Shown here: piece by piece, positions 1 through 12,024 of the stretch
Numbering within the stretch: position 1 is the first letter of the stretch
How the letters are laid out: the number at the start of each line of letters is the position of its first letter
From: Dipetalonema caudispina
Taxonomy: Eukaryota; Nematoda; Chromadorea; Rhabditida; Onchocercidae
DNA length: 64,000 nucleotides
Assembly: GCA_013365325.1 (NCBI GenBank)
Contig: JABVXV010000335.1
Span: 1 to 64,000, forward strand
Direction: 5' to 3'
Position numbers and translations under genes: made by a program
The notes under the pieces: generated by a model
The model's database searches: none
What the model saw: the letters and a program-made list of their open reading frames with translations, nothing else
Told to the model about the DNA's origin: nothing

Positions 1-121
<121 letters not shown>

Positions 122-263
122 GTTTCTTCTGTAAATAACAGTACAAATAGAAGAATACATATGAATTTAGCAGAGATGGATTTAGTTTAGGTGATGTCCA
201 ATTAATCATTTTATAGGTTAAAAAGAGGTAAATAAAGATAGGTAAATGTCCATTACTGTCCTT

Positions 264-1787
264 TCTCTCTCTCTCTCTCTCTCTCTTTTGCTTTGTTGAC
301 AGTTCAGTTCTTTTTTTTTTTTTTTTGTCATTAGTTTTGTTGATCCTGACATTCTTCACCTACTTCTATATATCTTTCTTGGAAAGAAAGAGGGAGAGAG
401 AGAGAGAGAGGGAAAGGGAGAGAAAAAAAATTGCATTTCATTTGTTTCGTAATACTTTAGGCATGTAGAAGAGCGCTTTGATCTGTATGGTATCGCTTCG
501 ATGTATCCGTTCCATCCAGGAAGGGCGGGGGGCGAACATTAACTCGTCCTCTTCAATCATTCATCTCCCTCTCTCTCTCTCTCTCTCTTCCTATTCCTTT
601 CCCTTTCTTTTTCTGCCAATTCATTTTAATCTATATGAGAGAGAGAGAGAGAGGGAGAGGAAGAGAGAAATGATACTCTTCCTTAAATCAAGTGGGAAAA
701 TCATTCATTCCTTTTGTTAGTATAACAACAAAAGGCGCTATTGTCCTCTTCCTATTATAGTGGCTAAACAGAGAAAAGCTTATTTCAACAACTATCATTT
801 CTTTTATTATCATCATTGATGGTAATACAAATAAAATGTCGTAAAATTTAGTGTATTATTTTCCGGTTTATTTAGTAATTCGGTAAGATTCTATCATCAA
901 TCATAACAGGAAGGGATTTCCTGTTATGATTGATTAACAAAAGATGGTAAACTTTCCTGAGAATGGATACAAAAATATATTCGTAATTAATTGTAATATA
1001 ATTTTCATCCGTTTACTGTAATTGATAATGGTGCAATGATTTTAACGGCAAAGGTCAAAGGTAACAATTTTTTTCTTAGAAGTGATATTAATTTTGGTTG
1101 TCTTTTTTTTCTTGATCGGATTGCCAGATTCTTTTTATCACTTGTCTATTTATCATATAGTTTTTATTATGATAACAGCTAATGATTAGGTTGATGATAG
1201 TGCTGTATTAAAATTATTTTGCTTAATAGATTTTAATATCATTATATTCATCTTTATCAGTATGCAATGAATGCATGGCGCAAATGGAACTGTTATAGTT
1301 TGCGCTTCAAAGTTTCACTTTATCATTACCTCATTATCAGTTGTGTAACCGATTAAACTTAGTCTTATCTGATGTTAAGAAAGGAATATGTTGACCTTAA
1401 TTGTCATTGAGATTAAATTATCATCATTGCAAATAATTTGAATAATTAGTCGATTTTTCAATTAGATATAAAAATGTGCAAAAATCACTTTCATATAGCA
1501 ACAAATGTTTGTCATTTCCTGCAATTGTTTAGAATATACATTGAAATTGATACTACTTTAAGTAGAACGTTTCTTCTCTCTCTCCCTCTCACTCTCACTC
1601 TCCCTTCCTTTCACCCTCTCTCTCTCTCTCTTTCTCTCTGTCTGTTTAATTGTTAGGAGTACTCTTTTAAGTAGAGAGTGGAGGAGGAGGAGAGATAGAA
1701 AGAGTGACACTTAAAACGTTTCATAGGTTTTAAGCTTGATTTAAAGAAAAGTACTACTGAGAGGAAGAGAGAGAGAGAGAGAGAGAG
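264..1787. repeat. Three consecutive (CT)n ... (GA)n tract pairs
   Basis: Dinucleotide CT tracts at about 264-286, 569-588 and 1615-1631 are each followed on the same strand by a GA tract, at about 394-411, 637-653 and 1766-1787. Each pair is self-complementary and could fold as a long hairpin. Each tract is also a mirror polypurine/polypyrimidine run of the kind that can form triplex DNA. They lie upstream of the RBMS-like gene. No coding gene is supported between them; short reading frames here are low-complexity Ser/Leu or Arg/Glu strings. Confidence 0.85.
896..934. repeat. Perfect 17-bp inverted repeat with 5-nt loop
   Basis: The left arm (896-912) and right arm (918-934) are exact reverse complements over 17 bp, separated by GGGAT. 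There is no downstream T run and no gene ends nearby, so it is not an obvious terminator. It may be a hairpin-forming element in the 5' flank of the RBMS-like gene. Its function is unknown. Confidence 0.9.
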
Positions 1788-2397
1788 GGAGAGGAAGAGG
1801 GAGAAAAGTAGAAGTAAAGTTTATTGGAATACCATGAAAACATTCATTGCAAATGAATTATTTGGTAAAAAGGTTGACAAATAATTGATTGACTGATTGA
1901 TTAGTTGAACGAAAAATGACAACGTTGGTGGGAGCGAAGAGGTAACCAAATGATTCGTTTAGGTTAAAAAGGTCAGGTTGAGAATTTGCTTATGATTTGC
2001 AACTTGAAATAGACATAATGAATCCTTTTAGTTTTGTAAATTTTTAAGCTTTTTTTTTTTTTTTTTTTTTTGTGTGTGAAAAAAATTTTGCTCAAGGATT
2101 AATAAAAAATTTGGTTTCTATTTTAATGAAATATTTCTCGTCCCGAGAAATCTCAGAGCAATTATGTGTGATTTTTTAGAGAAGATAGAAAATGATACGA
2201 TAACTGTATTTTTTGTAGTGTTTATTTCGTTGATTATCAACTTATATTTTTGTCTTCTCTAAATATTCACTTATTTGTTTTGTAAAAATGAAAAAAAACT
2301 TTTGCTCAGCAAATAATTTGTAGTTTTAATTATTTATGAAATAAATTTGACGATTATTTTGGGGAGAAAGAGATGAAATGAACGTTGTGAAAATTAC

Positions 2398-2614
2398 GTG
2401 AATAATATGTATCGTATACGTGGTGATAATTATTTCAGTCTGTGCGTACAGCATCCTGGGCAAGTCATCAACAACTGTAACAGCAACAACAAAAGCAACA
2501 ACAACAACAACAACAACAATAGCAACAACAACAGCAGCAGTAGCAGTAGCAGTAGTAGTAGCAACAGAAGTAGCAACAACAATAACAACAACAACGACAA
2601 ACAATAACGAGTAG
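2398..2614 (+). repeat. CAA/CAG/TAG trinucleotide-rich tract
   Basis: An imperfect CAA-, CAG- and GTA-type trinucleotide tract is open in more than one frame, encoding Asn/Ser-rich, Thr/Ala-rich or Gln-rich strings, and gives a Val/Ala string on the other strand. It lies 170 bp before the likely start codon of the RBMS-like gene. The frame of that start codon stays open back to about 2586 without another ATG, so the tract is probably 5' UTR or upstream exon sequence rather than a separate gene. An N-terminally extended isoform cannot be excluded. Confidence 0.7.
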
Positions 2615-2786
2615 TATCATTTGGGGCAATTGGATTCGAAAGGCGATTACGGATGCTTATTGGTGTAGATATTATAGTTGTTTAAGTATCACAACATATT
2701 CCTTCTTCTATTATAGCAATAACAACAATAGTAATAATAGTATTAATACAATTATCATCAACAGTAAGCTTCGCATCTCCAAATAT

Positions 2787-5700
2787 ATGGGGTAAGTATT
2801 TTGATGATAGTTTCATTTATTTTACTTTTCATTTTTTTTTTCTTTTTCGTTAACTTTTTTTGAGCAAAATGATTTATCTGATGAAAATGTTAAATCAATT
2901 TCAACAAAGTTATTATGATTAACAATGTGTGATATATGTATATGAAATAAGATAGAAAAGTTTTTGGAAAATTAGTGAGTTTGGTGAAATTCTAAACTGC
3001 AAGTTTCTGTAAGACAGATATAGTTTTTTGAAGTTAAATGCAATGTTTTTCTTTTTTCTGAATTAATGAAATAACTACTTTCCCGTATCTTCTGCTGGAT
3101 AAATTCATCACGATGACCTCTTTTTTTTATTGGCTTGTTTTGTTTCGTGAGTTGTGCGAGATTTTATGAATTTCAGGTCGGCAGGAATATCGTCAGCTGT
3201 ACTTGGACATACGCCTTCTCCATATCGGTTGAATGCTCATATGAATGCGTATACGGGACAAAATTTCACTCGACCTCAACATTTCCATGGATCTTTTGTA
3301 AATTTGCCTGCAATTAATTACCTTTTTTTTTCAACTTTTTTTTTGTTCACTTTACTGGAACATAGCTTCTTATTCTAAATTTACATCCATCCATAACTAA
3401 GCAATCATTTGCTTATATTCTGCGAACAATATTAATCTTCCTTAAATTACATCTATTCAGTTAAAAACGTTGGAAATTGTTAGTTCACTATTACATCATT
3501 TTGATTGTATGAATTAATTAAGTTTAAAGGGAAACGAACATCGGGAAATACGTAGAAAAGGATCGTTTTGGAAGCAGAAAAATGAGAAGTTCTGTTTAAA
3601 AAGGAAAAAATCGTTTTGCTGAGTTGTAATGTTTTAAAATTGTTAGAAAAATGGAAATTTATTATATTTTTCGTTGCAGCAACAAAATATGTGCAATGGG
3701 TATGGAAGCACAAATGATGGTACACAATCGCGTAATGGACTAAGGAGTTCGGGTATAAGTACTCGTAGGAACAGTACTGGTTCACCAGTTCCATCATTGA
3801 GCTTGGTTAGTTAGGGAAAACATTTAATATGAATGATAAGTTTCCGGTTTTTTAAGTTGTATCCAATGCGATTGAAAGAAAATTTGATAATTGTCCTAAA
3901 AATGATTCGTCAAAAGTCCTAAAAAGGAATTGTTGTAGAAAGGATGAAAGGATAGAATGCGGAAATTTTAGGGAATATTAAGCAGATTGTTTTGAAAAGA
4001 ATTAGGCTCATATGTTTATTTTCATTTAGACTAATGTTTACATTCGTGGACTTGATCAAAATACAACTGATGAAGATCTAAGAGATATGTGTGCAAAATT
4101 CGGTCGAATAGCATCAACGAAAGCAATTATGGTAATATTTTGTGGTATATTTGTTCTTAAAATATGGTATGTTTCTATCTGATATAATTTGAGAGTTTAT
4201 AGTTTTTATTCAAATACTAATTACTTAGAAATTATGTGAAAAATTAGCGCTCAATTTAATTAATAATAAAATTATGCTATCTTTTATCAGAAGCATTACA
4301 TTTTCTTCAGTAGATAAATTATTGGTTGTTGAAATTAGAAAATTATGAGATTTTTTATTAAAGGATAAGACGACTGGTCAATGTAAACGTTATGGTTTTG
4401 TTGATTTCGAAGAAGCAGCTGATGCATTACGTGCTGTTGAAGGTTTGAATCAAGAAGGAAAGGTACGAGCGCAAATGGCTAAGGTAATTAATTATTATTG
4501 ATTGCGAGCGAGATTTTTTGAGTAAGTAGCAAAAAATTTCCAATAGAAAGATTTTTCAAAATTAATTTATATTTTTGTTTGAGAAGTCTGTGCTACAGCT
4601 TAGATGATAATTATCTTTTGATAAGTAGTTAGTGCTGGAAAAGTTTCAAATTGCAACATAAAATTACTTTACGCTAACCTCTCTCTTTCTCTCACTCTCT
4701 CTGATTTTCCCATTCTTCCAAGAAGAGATAAGTGGAGAGAAAAAATTTTTTCTAGATGAAGTATGGAAATGAATATACGTTCAATTTTTTGTTAAACATT
4801 AAGAATGATAGGTTAATATCCAGAAAAAAGGTAGGCAAAAAAAAAAAAAAAAGAGATGAATTGAAATGAAATTAAGACGAAAGGAAAGAATTATAACAGT
4901 CTTAATTTCTTCCTTTTTTTCTTTTTCTGATTTGTTGTACCTGTAATTTACCAATGTTTTAAAAATCTTTACAGCAGCTGTTTCGGGAGAAAAACATTTT
5001 TAACGTTTGCTATGAGAAACGTTAAACGTTAACAGGCGAATTTTCATTGCAGGCGCTGAGTCCAAACAACCAAAATAGCCTCTTTCAGCAACAGGAACAA
5101 GATCCGACAAATTTGTACTTGGCAAATTTGCCACCGAATTATACAGAAAGAGATTTGCAAAAGCTGTTGGAAAGTTATGGTTCAACAATCAGTACTAGGG
5201 TATTGAAGAATGGTGATGGTTCGAGCAGATGTGTTGGATTCGCTCGAATGGATAATGAAGAATTGTGTGCAAAAATTATCAAAGTAATTAGCCGATTATT
5301 GAGTAATTAAATTGATTCAGTATGCGTTGAAGTATTTTTGTTGATATAATAACATTATCTTTTATTATTGTTTTATAGGAAATGAATGGGAAAAAAATAA
5401 TTCCCGGTTGTAATTTGCCACTAATGGTGAAATATGCTGATAGTAATAAGAAGACGAAAAGTCGACCATTACAAAGTGTCCCAGGATTGTATAGTAGTCT
5501 TACACATCTTGAGATTACTGTAAGTTTCAGTTTACTTTATTTCGTGTAGTTATTATATTAGAGCTATATATTCAAAGGAATCTTTTTTGTAGAAATTAAT
5601 TCATCACATCTTTCAGCAACCATGTTTTGCAACACCACCTTATGACCAAAGTGGACAGTATATTCGCAGCAATCCGAACTATCAATACCTATTAACACCA

Positions 5701-6906
5701 CCATCGCCTTATGTTTACAGTCCACATCCTCAATATCATGTTTTCTCAGGTAAGTTTAAAATTGGATCTCTGTACATTATTGTCTAGAAAATTATTCATG
5801 ATATGTGATAATATATTACGAAATAGAAGGTTTTATGTGGGAGTTTAACTGTTGTAATCCAACAAAAAGTTAATGAACAAACAAAAAGAAAAATGAAAGA
5901 AATGAATTTGAAGATGGTGTTGTATTATAAATGATATAATTCATATTTACCATATAAATTGCAGGTTATGGAGATGCTCCGATGGGGAACCTTGCTGCTC
6001 AAATGCAAAATTTATCACTTCAAGGTGCTAATGCAATGCTACATCCATCAGCTGAATTAACGAATATCGGACCGGGTACAAGTATGACAGCTAATCAAGC
6101 TCCGGCTGGTACAGCAATTCCTCAGGTTGCTATGCAAGCTTACACAGTTCCACTGTATCCATGGCCATATGGTGTTCAGGTAGTTTGTTAACTTTTGTCT
6201 AATGTTAATACTATTATTTATAAAAGGAGATTTCTGATCTTCTGGTTGGCTCCTTTTAAATTGTTGCTGCAATATAGCGGATTAAAAGGATCCACGAATC
6301 ATCGCAACAAAAATGTGTGCAAGAATAAACCTCAGGAAATTTCGCATTTAAATTCACGAATGATTGATAAGATGCATTTCGTTACATTCGTTTAATACTG
6401 CAGTGTGCACGGTCGCTTAATTATCATGCAAAGAAGTTGTTTTGTTTCGAAATTTAAACGTCACCTGTTACTTCGATGTCACACATCAGCAACTTTAGTT
6501 GGTAAGCAAGCGCTAGCTGCAAAACTTTTTTTTACATGAATCAACTAACATTACTTTGCGAAATGTTAAATATTCTTAAAATTTTGCAGAAATTTGCAGA
6601 GGAAAAAAAAAAGAAAAGATCTGTTATTTATAGGCAACGACAGATCCGAATATGATTGGTGCAGTGGTGACATCTACGACACCGTTGCAAAATTTTGTTC
6701 CAGAATTAGCTGCTATGCATACAGATGCTGCAAATGTTGCTGCTGCTACTGCTGCTGCTGCCGTTGCTGCTGCTGCTGCTGCCGCTGGTGCAGTACCAAC
6801 AAATCAAACATCCGGTCAGGTTATCTATACCAGTCAACCACCACCGCCTCCACCACCTCCACCTCCACCATCACAAGCGCCAGCACCACAAATGCAACAA
6901 AATTGA
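2787..6906 (+). CDS. sup-26: RBMS / alan-shepard / SUP-26-type RNA-binding protein, two RRMs
   Basis: Predicted cytoplasmic or nuclear RNA-binding protein that binds target mRNAs and regulates their translation or stability. My model has 10 exons and 488 aa: 2787-2791, 3177-3297, 3680-3805, 4030-4131, 4364-4483, 5053-5283, 5379-5519, 5617-5749, 5965-6179, 6634-6906. All junctions are GT/AG and in phase. RRM1 (about residues 85-158) shows RNP2 VYIRGL and RNP1 [11 protein letters not shown]2 (about 177-265) shows RNP2 LYLANL and RNP1 RCVGFARM. The spacing and sequence match the RBMS1-3/Drosophila shep/C. elegans SUP-26 family. The C-terminal half is low complexity: aromatic/Pro-rich, then an Ala tract, an 11-Pro run and a short Gln-Asn end. 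Start choice: ATG at 2787 leaves two bases that join the next exon in frame, and it is the first Met in that open frame. Longer or alternative 5' isoforms are possible. Confidence 0.9.
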
Positions 6907-8815
6907 GCAGAGAAAAATGCCTTCAGGAATTTTGATTTTGCCGTATCTCAGACAAACTTGTTGTAGTTATGACGAGTGGGAGTAAAGTGAAAAGCTGAAA
7001 GAGATGACGAAGAATGGGAGAGGAAAGATTAAGGGAGTAATTGCAACCTGAAAAGTGAGTGCCTGTTTTCTCTTTTTTCTTGATTTTATTCAAAATTTCG
7101 TTGTTTGTTTGTTTGCTTCTCCCCAATTTCAAATGCTTATTAGCTTTTTCTTTTTTTCTTTTTTTTTTTTTTTTTTTTGCTCGTATGCACTTTGTAAAAT
7201 GTTCAGTTGTTTTCAAAAAATATGAAATTGCCTCATTGTTGATGAGTCAGTTTTTAACTAATTTGATCTTGTAAATCTTCTTTCTGGAAGGGTTTATGTC
7301 AATTTATAAATTTTAGAAAGAAGAATTGTTTGCTAATGAAATCGCTTTTAACATTTGAAAAGTTATAAGCAGTATATCCTGTAAACGTTAGCAAATGAGA
7401 AATTTTTCTTCGAAAAAACCCATCGACCAGAATTTACGTAATTTTTTCCTACCGAAATTTATGTAACACTTGAATTCCAAAAGAGACGACAGCTTTTTTC
7501 GGTAGCTTTTGCAGTGTAAATTTCAAATTCAAAGAAAACTGATTTAATAGTTAGTTACCTGTTTAATATGTTGTTAAAAGTTACGAGGAGAAGATGACTT
7601 TAAATTGATAGTTATTTGTAAAATTGTACTTTTTTCATTCTTTAATTTATTTCGTTTCTTCCTTATGTCCTTCCTTTCGCTTTCTTCCTGTAAATTCTGT
7701 ATGCTTTTGACGGTTCTTTCGTTTATCTGATGGTGATTGCTAATTGTCGACTGTTTATTTCTGAATTCGTTAGTTTCCAATTTGCAGTTGAAGAAATGTG
7801 AGTATAAAGAAACGTTCCAATGCAAATGGTTGTTTTCTATTCTTGCATTCGAGGTCGAGAATCAGCAACTACCAATATCATCCCACTTTTTTGTACGCAA
7901 TTTTCTTTTTAAATTCAAAGAGGGAGCTAATTTTGGTCGATGTTATGTTGGAATTAGGATATACTCTTTACAAAAAAAAACAGCTTTCAAGGGATTAATT
8001 TAACGATCTCGAGTTTTTCTCTCAGTATAAATTACTGGTAGGGATCACGAAATTGCAAGATTTGGTGAATCTAAAGTTGTAATTTAAATTGGAAAAATGT
8101 AATGGACTGAAATACAAACAATTTATTTGGACATCAAATTTATTTTAACATGACAATTTGAGTCTCATTCATGTTGTAATTAGGCATAGCTGGATAGGAA
8201 ATGGATTTTCTTCAGGTACAGTGCAATGTTGAAAATGTTTTAAATATTAGTGTACATATAATACAATTAATTATGTGTCTCTCTTTCTGAAATAATTCAC
8301 TGGATGAAGGGATTGTTTGATTATGTGTGTATTTTTTCTACATAAGTAACAATCTATCTATGCAACAAATGTCTTAATTGTTTATTGTTCATGCAACATG
8401 CGGCGGTCAGTGAGTATGTATGGCTTGCACGTCTGTGAAAATGTTCCTTTCGTTGTTATTTTTGTTGTTTCATTATGACATCTTTATTTATCCAACAAAA
8501 TTTCGTCTGACAGTATCGGTCATTCTTGTTCATTTTAATTCAAACGTTACATTTTGCTTAATTTGCTAAACAAATAATAAATAAGGCGCGGGTCCGTTCA
8601 GTAGGAGATTAAATTGTGCTTCGTAATGATGATAAATACATTATTGATAGCAGTGGATTTCTGATAGTAATTAAAAATTTTGATAATTAGGCATTCAATG
8701 TGAGATAGTCGGTTGATCGCAGTAATAGCTTATGTTGGAAATTCCTTTCACACTTATTTTTTGTGCTTTTTCTGGCTTCTTGTTAGTTTGAATTTGATGG
8801 ACTTTTAATAACCAG
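6907..8815 (+). other. 3' UTR and downstream non-coding sequence of the RBMS-like gene
   Basis: AT-rich sequence after the stop codon. Short frames in it have intron/UTR-like Phe/Lys-rich composition and no family resemblance. A canonical AATAAA at 8576-8581 is a candidate poly(A) signal, which would give a 3' UTR of about 1.7 kb. Long regulated 3' UTRs are common for RNA-binding protein genes. Confidence 0.5.
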
Positions 8816-8953
8816 GAGCAATCAACGGTACATCCGAAAAATGAGATTTCATCTGAGTTTTCTGAGACAATCACGCCATATCAGCCAACTAATGATCCAA
8901 ATTTGAAATGTAAATATGACCACTGTTCTCCACAGTCTTCCTTTTTTAATTGA
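8816..8953 (+). other. Possible orphan exon (alternative 3' exon?)
   Basis: A CAG acceptor at 8813-8815 opens a frame of about 45 codons with non-repetitive composition (it contains the string ITPYQPTNDPNLK) and ends in TGA at 8951-8953. A GTAAAT donor-like site lies at 8910. The frame is phase 0, so it could join the phase-0 donor at 6179 of the RBMS-like gene as an alternative last exon. No homology is recognised. Confidence 0.3.
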
Positions 8954-10671
8954 TGTTTCCCACCCTTTTTTTTTTTTTTTTTTTTTTTTTTGCACAAGGA
9001 TCTGATCAATGCGGGCAATATTCATTATTGCAGAACGGGCCCTGTTTCCTTTTTCCCACTGAACACCGGATTAACTTCACTGGGATTTTCTTATCCTCAC
9101 ATAAACTAATGGTCTTCCTTTAGACTTTTCATGCTGAGTAAGACCTCCCGAGTTTTTTTATTTCATCTTATGCCAGCTGATCACCTTTTCTATCCTATAA
9201 TATATTGATAACAGCTCAACTTAGAACTTTGTTAAGGTCTGGAAAGGTCGGTCTTTCAAAATTAATTCTATGGGATTGGCTAAAAGTTTCGTTACCAAGT
9301 ACTTGAAAGACATCTGTGTAACAAATTCGTATTACAAACTAATCATAATTTGCCCTACTGTTATTGTGCTCGCTAATAATGGTAGTATTAATGGTGCTTG
9401 TGTGTTTTGTACTTGAGCAGATGGCCTACTGTGACGTTGGACACATATCCGTTTCTTTCATCTGTTATCTGTAAGCACCATTCCGGAACGGTAACTGCGC
9501 GTATAGTCTCATTCCTGATTTCTATAGTCGTGCATTTTAAAGGCACATTAAACATTGATGCTGGGGTCATAGAGTGATCGTTGGATATCACTGGATTTGC
9601 AGTTAATTTTTTTGTCTCCCAACCAATCATTAAATCCTCTCACTTCTTAATTCCTGTTCGAAGATATTATTAGATCTATTGATATCTAAAGAAGTTACAA
9701 TATTTTTGAAATATTTTGATGAAATACTTCTTTTTCCAGCAATTTAAAGTTGCTCTTTTTTGTGCATGCAACAAGTACACTTTCCGGAATGTGTAGAAAA
9801 CATATTTCCTTTTACTTCGTATGAAATTTGTTTTGTTCGGCCCGGAATTGTGTCTCCTACTTCGTGTAATGTTTCATTGCGATGATGTTCCCTTTTTTCT
9901 CCTTGTTTTTCAATTGTTGGAAATTTCCGACAAAAAGGCACGTCTTTTTCTAGTTGTTCCGGATGTGCATCTTGATTCTGTAAGTAAAATAAAAATTACC
10001 AAAGAGTTATGACATGAAAGTAGCATGGTTATCGTGATGGTGACGATGCAGTAGTTAAAATGCTTTATTGCTTTCGGAGAAAACACATTCAGTTCAGCAA
10101 TCAAAACACAAATGACTGTTAGAATAAATCTAACAGTTGTATTTGAAAGCTGATCTGCGTTGTAACAAATGAAAGAATTTTCGGTCGAGAAATACTGTAT
10201 GTAGATTTGAAAATGAATCGGGAGGAAGGTATTCAATCCATTCCTCTACATAGCAAGTACTTGTTCTCGGGAAATACAAATTGTGGTAGGAATATGTGGA
10301 TTAAACATACATGAAACGACTTAAAGTAAACAGAAATAAGAATATGATTCAGGTATCATTCAAGCCAACTGGTTGATCTGGTAGTAGTATGCTGCATACC
10401 GCCAACAGCTCTTTAGAGAAAGCTTGCAGTACGTTAGAAAAGAATTTACCAGTTCACCCTTTGATTGATTTTTTGGCAGTGGATCGCCTGTGATGCTTTT
10501 TACACTTATTGAAAGCACTTGCGGAAATATATCATAGCTGCACTCTGCTCATCTCGATTTTCGTGACTGTTTTGTGGGGCATCATAGAAGACTAAAAAAA
10601 ACTATTGATATATTTCCGAAAAGACTGTGGTTTTAAATTATAAATGGCCTATTCGATCTATTCGGACACCA
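8954..10671. other. Intergenic region with coding-like fragments, no supported gene
   Basis: Contains a 20+ base T run near 8965. Several short reading frames have protein-like composition, the best being minus-strand 9744-9977, which is preceded by a good acceptor (TTACTTACAG). A minus-strand frame at 9388-9630 and frames in both directions at 10380-10600 also look less random than UTR. I could not join them into one in-phase model, nor decide between strands at 10.4-10.6 kb. Confidence 0.4.
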
Positions 10672-11883
10672 CTAATCAAAATCACGACTCCTCCTGTCAA
10701 CGCGGTGTACTGCTGTTGTTAAAGCTCCTTCTTTTGTTATGGAGAGTGCACTGCCATCAACACCTAAAACTTTTTTTCCATTTTTAAAGAACGTGAAATT
10801 TATCGATAAAAGAACTGAAAGCTCAGGCACTTCGGCTATCTCTTTTAATCAACGGCCTAAACTATGACACCTTCCTTACCAATAAATAACGAGATATGAT
10901 TTCATTACAAACACAAGGATAATTGGAGATATTTATTACGTAATGATAATATGAGAACGTGTTTCAAAATTATTTGTTCAATAATTTCGACTGCACCATT
11001 CAAAAATTCAAGTAGCTTTCATGATTATTTCCATTACATCATGCATACCATTAAAACATCACAGCTAGTACGAATTTGCAGTCATTACTATTATTCCCAG
11101 TGACTGGTGGCAATTTATAGATTTTTTCATTTCCACAATAATTTGACAATTCCTACTGTAAAGTAGAAAATAAATGAACGAAAAACCTGTAAGCTCAATG
11201 ATAATGGATGAGATGGGTACATTCGGTTCCAAACTGCTAGCAAGTTTCAATAAATTAACCGCTGCATCACCTGTTGCATTACTCAGTGTTCCACGACTAC
11301 ATACATTTAAGCCTGATTCATCAACGCAAAGCACCCCTTTCACTTGCTCTCTTGATACCCTGAAAGTAAAGAAGAAATCCAATGCTTACTTTAGCTCGAA
11401 CATTTTTTTATTTATTTTATCTAAATTCCGCTCTATCACTTGGAACTGCTTATACAGCTCGTAAAGTTCCTGAACCGAAAAATCATTTCTTTGCTGACAG
11501 GACAAGTAGAGATAAATTACATCCGCTAACCTATTTATATAAAGTACGAAATTTCAGTAGATATTCTAATTCTACCCGTCAAATCGTTCAGTATTACATT
11601 TAAGCATTCAAACAAGTTAATAAAAAATACCATAAAAAATGATCAGGATTCTCTAATCTATGAGAATCGCGAAATTTCCTAGGTTATATCATAGGATAAT
11701 TAATTAGTTCTGTTCGAAAAAATGCAACATTTATACTTTCTTCATAATTCAACTATCATTTCTACAACCTATTACCTTATTTAAGATAATCGAAATACAT
11801 ACATACACAAGCAAAATAATAATAAATAATAGAAATAAACAAACAAACATTTCATCTGCCAATTTCTCCAATTGTGATTCCAT
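10672..11883 (-). CDS. LAMTOR5: LAMTOR5 (Ragulator complex subunit, HBXIP/p9 homologue)
   Basis: Roadblock-fold subunit of the Ragulator (LAMTOR1-5) scaffold, which recruits Rag GTPases and mTORC1 to the lysosome. The model has three exons on the minus strand (11849-11883, 11187-11359, 10672-10763), 99 aa, all GT/AG and in phase. Human LAMTOR5 (short form) is about 91 aa. Matching features are the N-terminus (MESQLEKLADEM, like MEATLEQHLEDTM), the core VKGVLCVDESGLNV followed by RGTLS, a conserved middle helix, and a C-terminal strand ending ALTTAVHRV, like GITVAVHKM. The last nine residues form an Arg/Asp tail longer than in human. The second exon can also be read through its donor to a stop at 11065, but the spliced exon at 10672-10763 restores the family C-terminus, so I prefer that model. 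It faces MITD1, with starts about 0.9 kb apart. Confidence 0.88.
11386..11607 (-). CDS. Candidate 58-aa protein nested in LAMTOR5 intron 1
   Basis: Within the first LAMTOR5 intron, on the same strand, ATG at 11607 opens a two-exon frame (11576-11607 and 11386-11530) split by a 45-nt GT/AG intron and ending in TAA: 58 codons. The protein is charged and helical. Its second half has heptad-like Leu/Tyr/Phe/Ile spacing (for example QELYELYKQF and IERNLDKINKK), suggesting a short coiled coil. Composition differs clearly from the surrounding intron. I do not recognise the family. Alternatives are an alternative LAMTOR5 exon (a GTAAGC donor overlaps its stop) or a chance frame. Confidence 0.4.
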
Positions 11884-12004
11884 TCTTTTTTTTCTTTTTT
11901 GCAAGGTACTATTGGAAATCTGAAATTAAAAAAGATTTGTAAAAATGTTATTGGAAAAGAAAAGAAATAAATGCAACAATTTATCAATTAGTCAAATGAT
12001 ATAT

Positions 12005-12024
12005 GTGGACAATACTGTCCACAC
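12005..12024. repeat. 8-bp inverted repeat in LAMTOR5-MITD1 intergenic region
   Basis: TGTGGACA and TGTCCACA flank a 4-nt spacer in the 0.9-kb gap between the divergent LAMTOR5 and MITD1 starts. The rest of 11884-12760 shows no gene. It could be a dyad binding site or coincidence. Confidence 0.5.

Noticed and set aside
2326..2604. Minus-strand Val/Ala-rich frame of 92 codons
   Set aside because: Antisense shadow of the CAA/CAG/TAG repeat; composition explained by the repeat.
10380..10600. Reading frames on both strands suggesting a gene downstream of LAMTOR5
   Set aside because: Competing frames on both strands look equally protein-like and none gives a consistent spliced model.
11065..11186. 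Read-through extension of LAMTOR5 exon 2 giving an alternative C-terminus
   Set aside because: The exon at 10672-10763 restores the conserved LAMTOR5 ending (TAVHRV) in phase.
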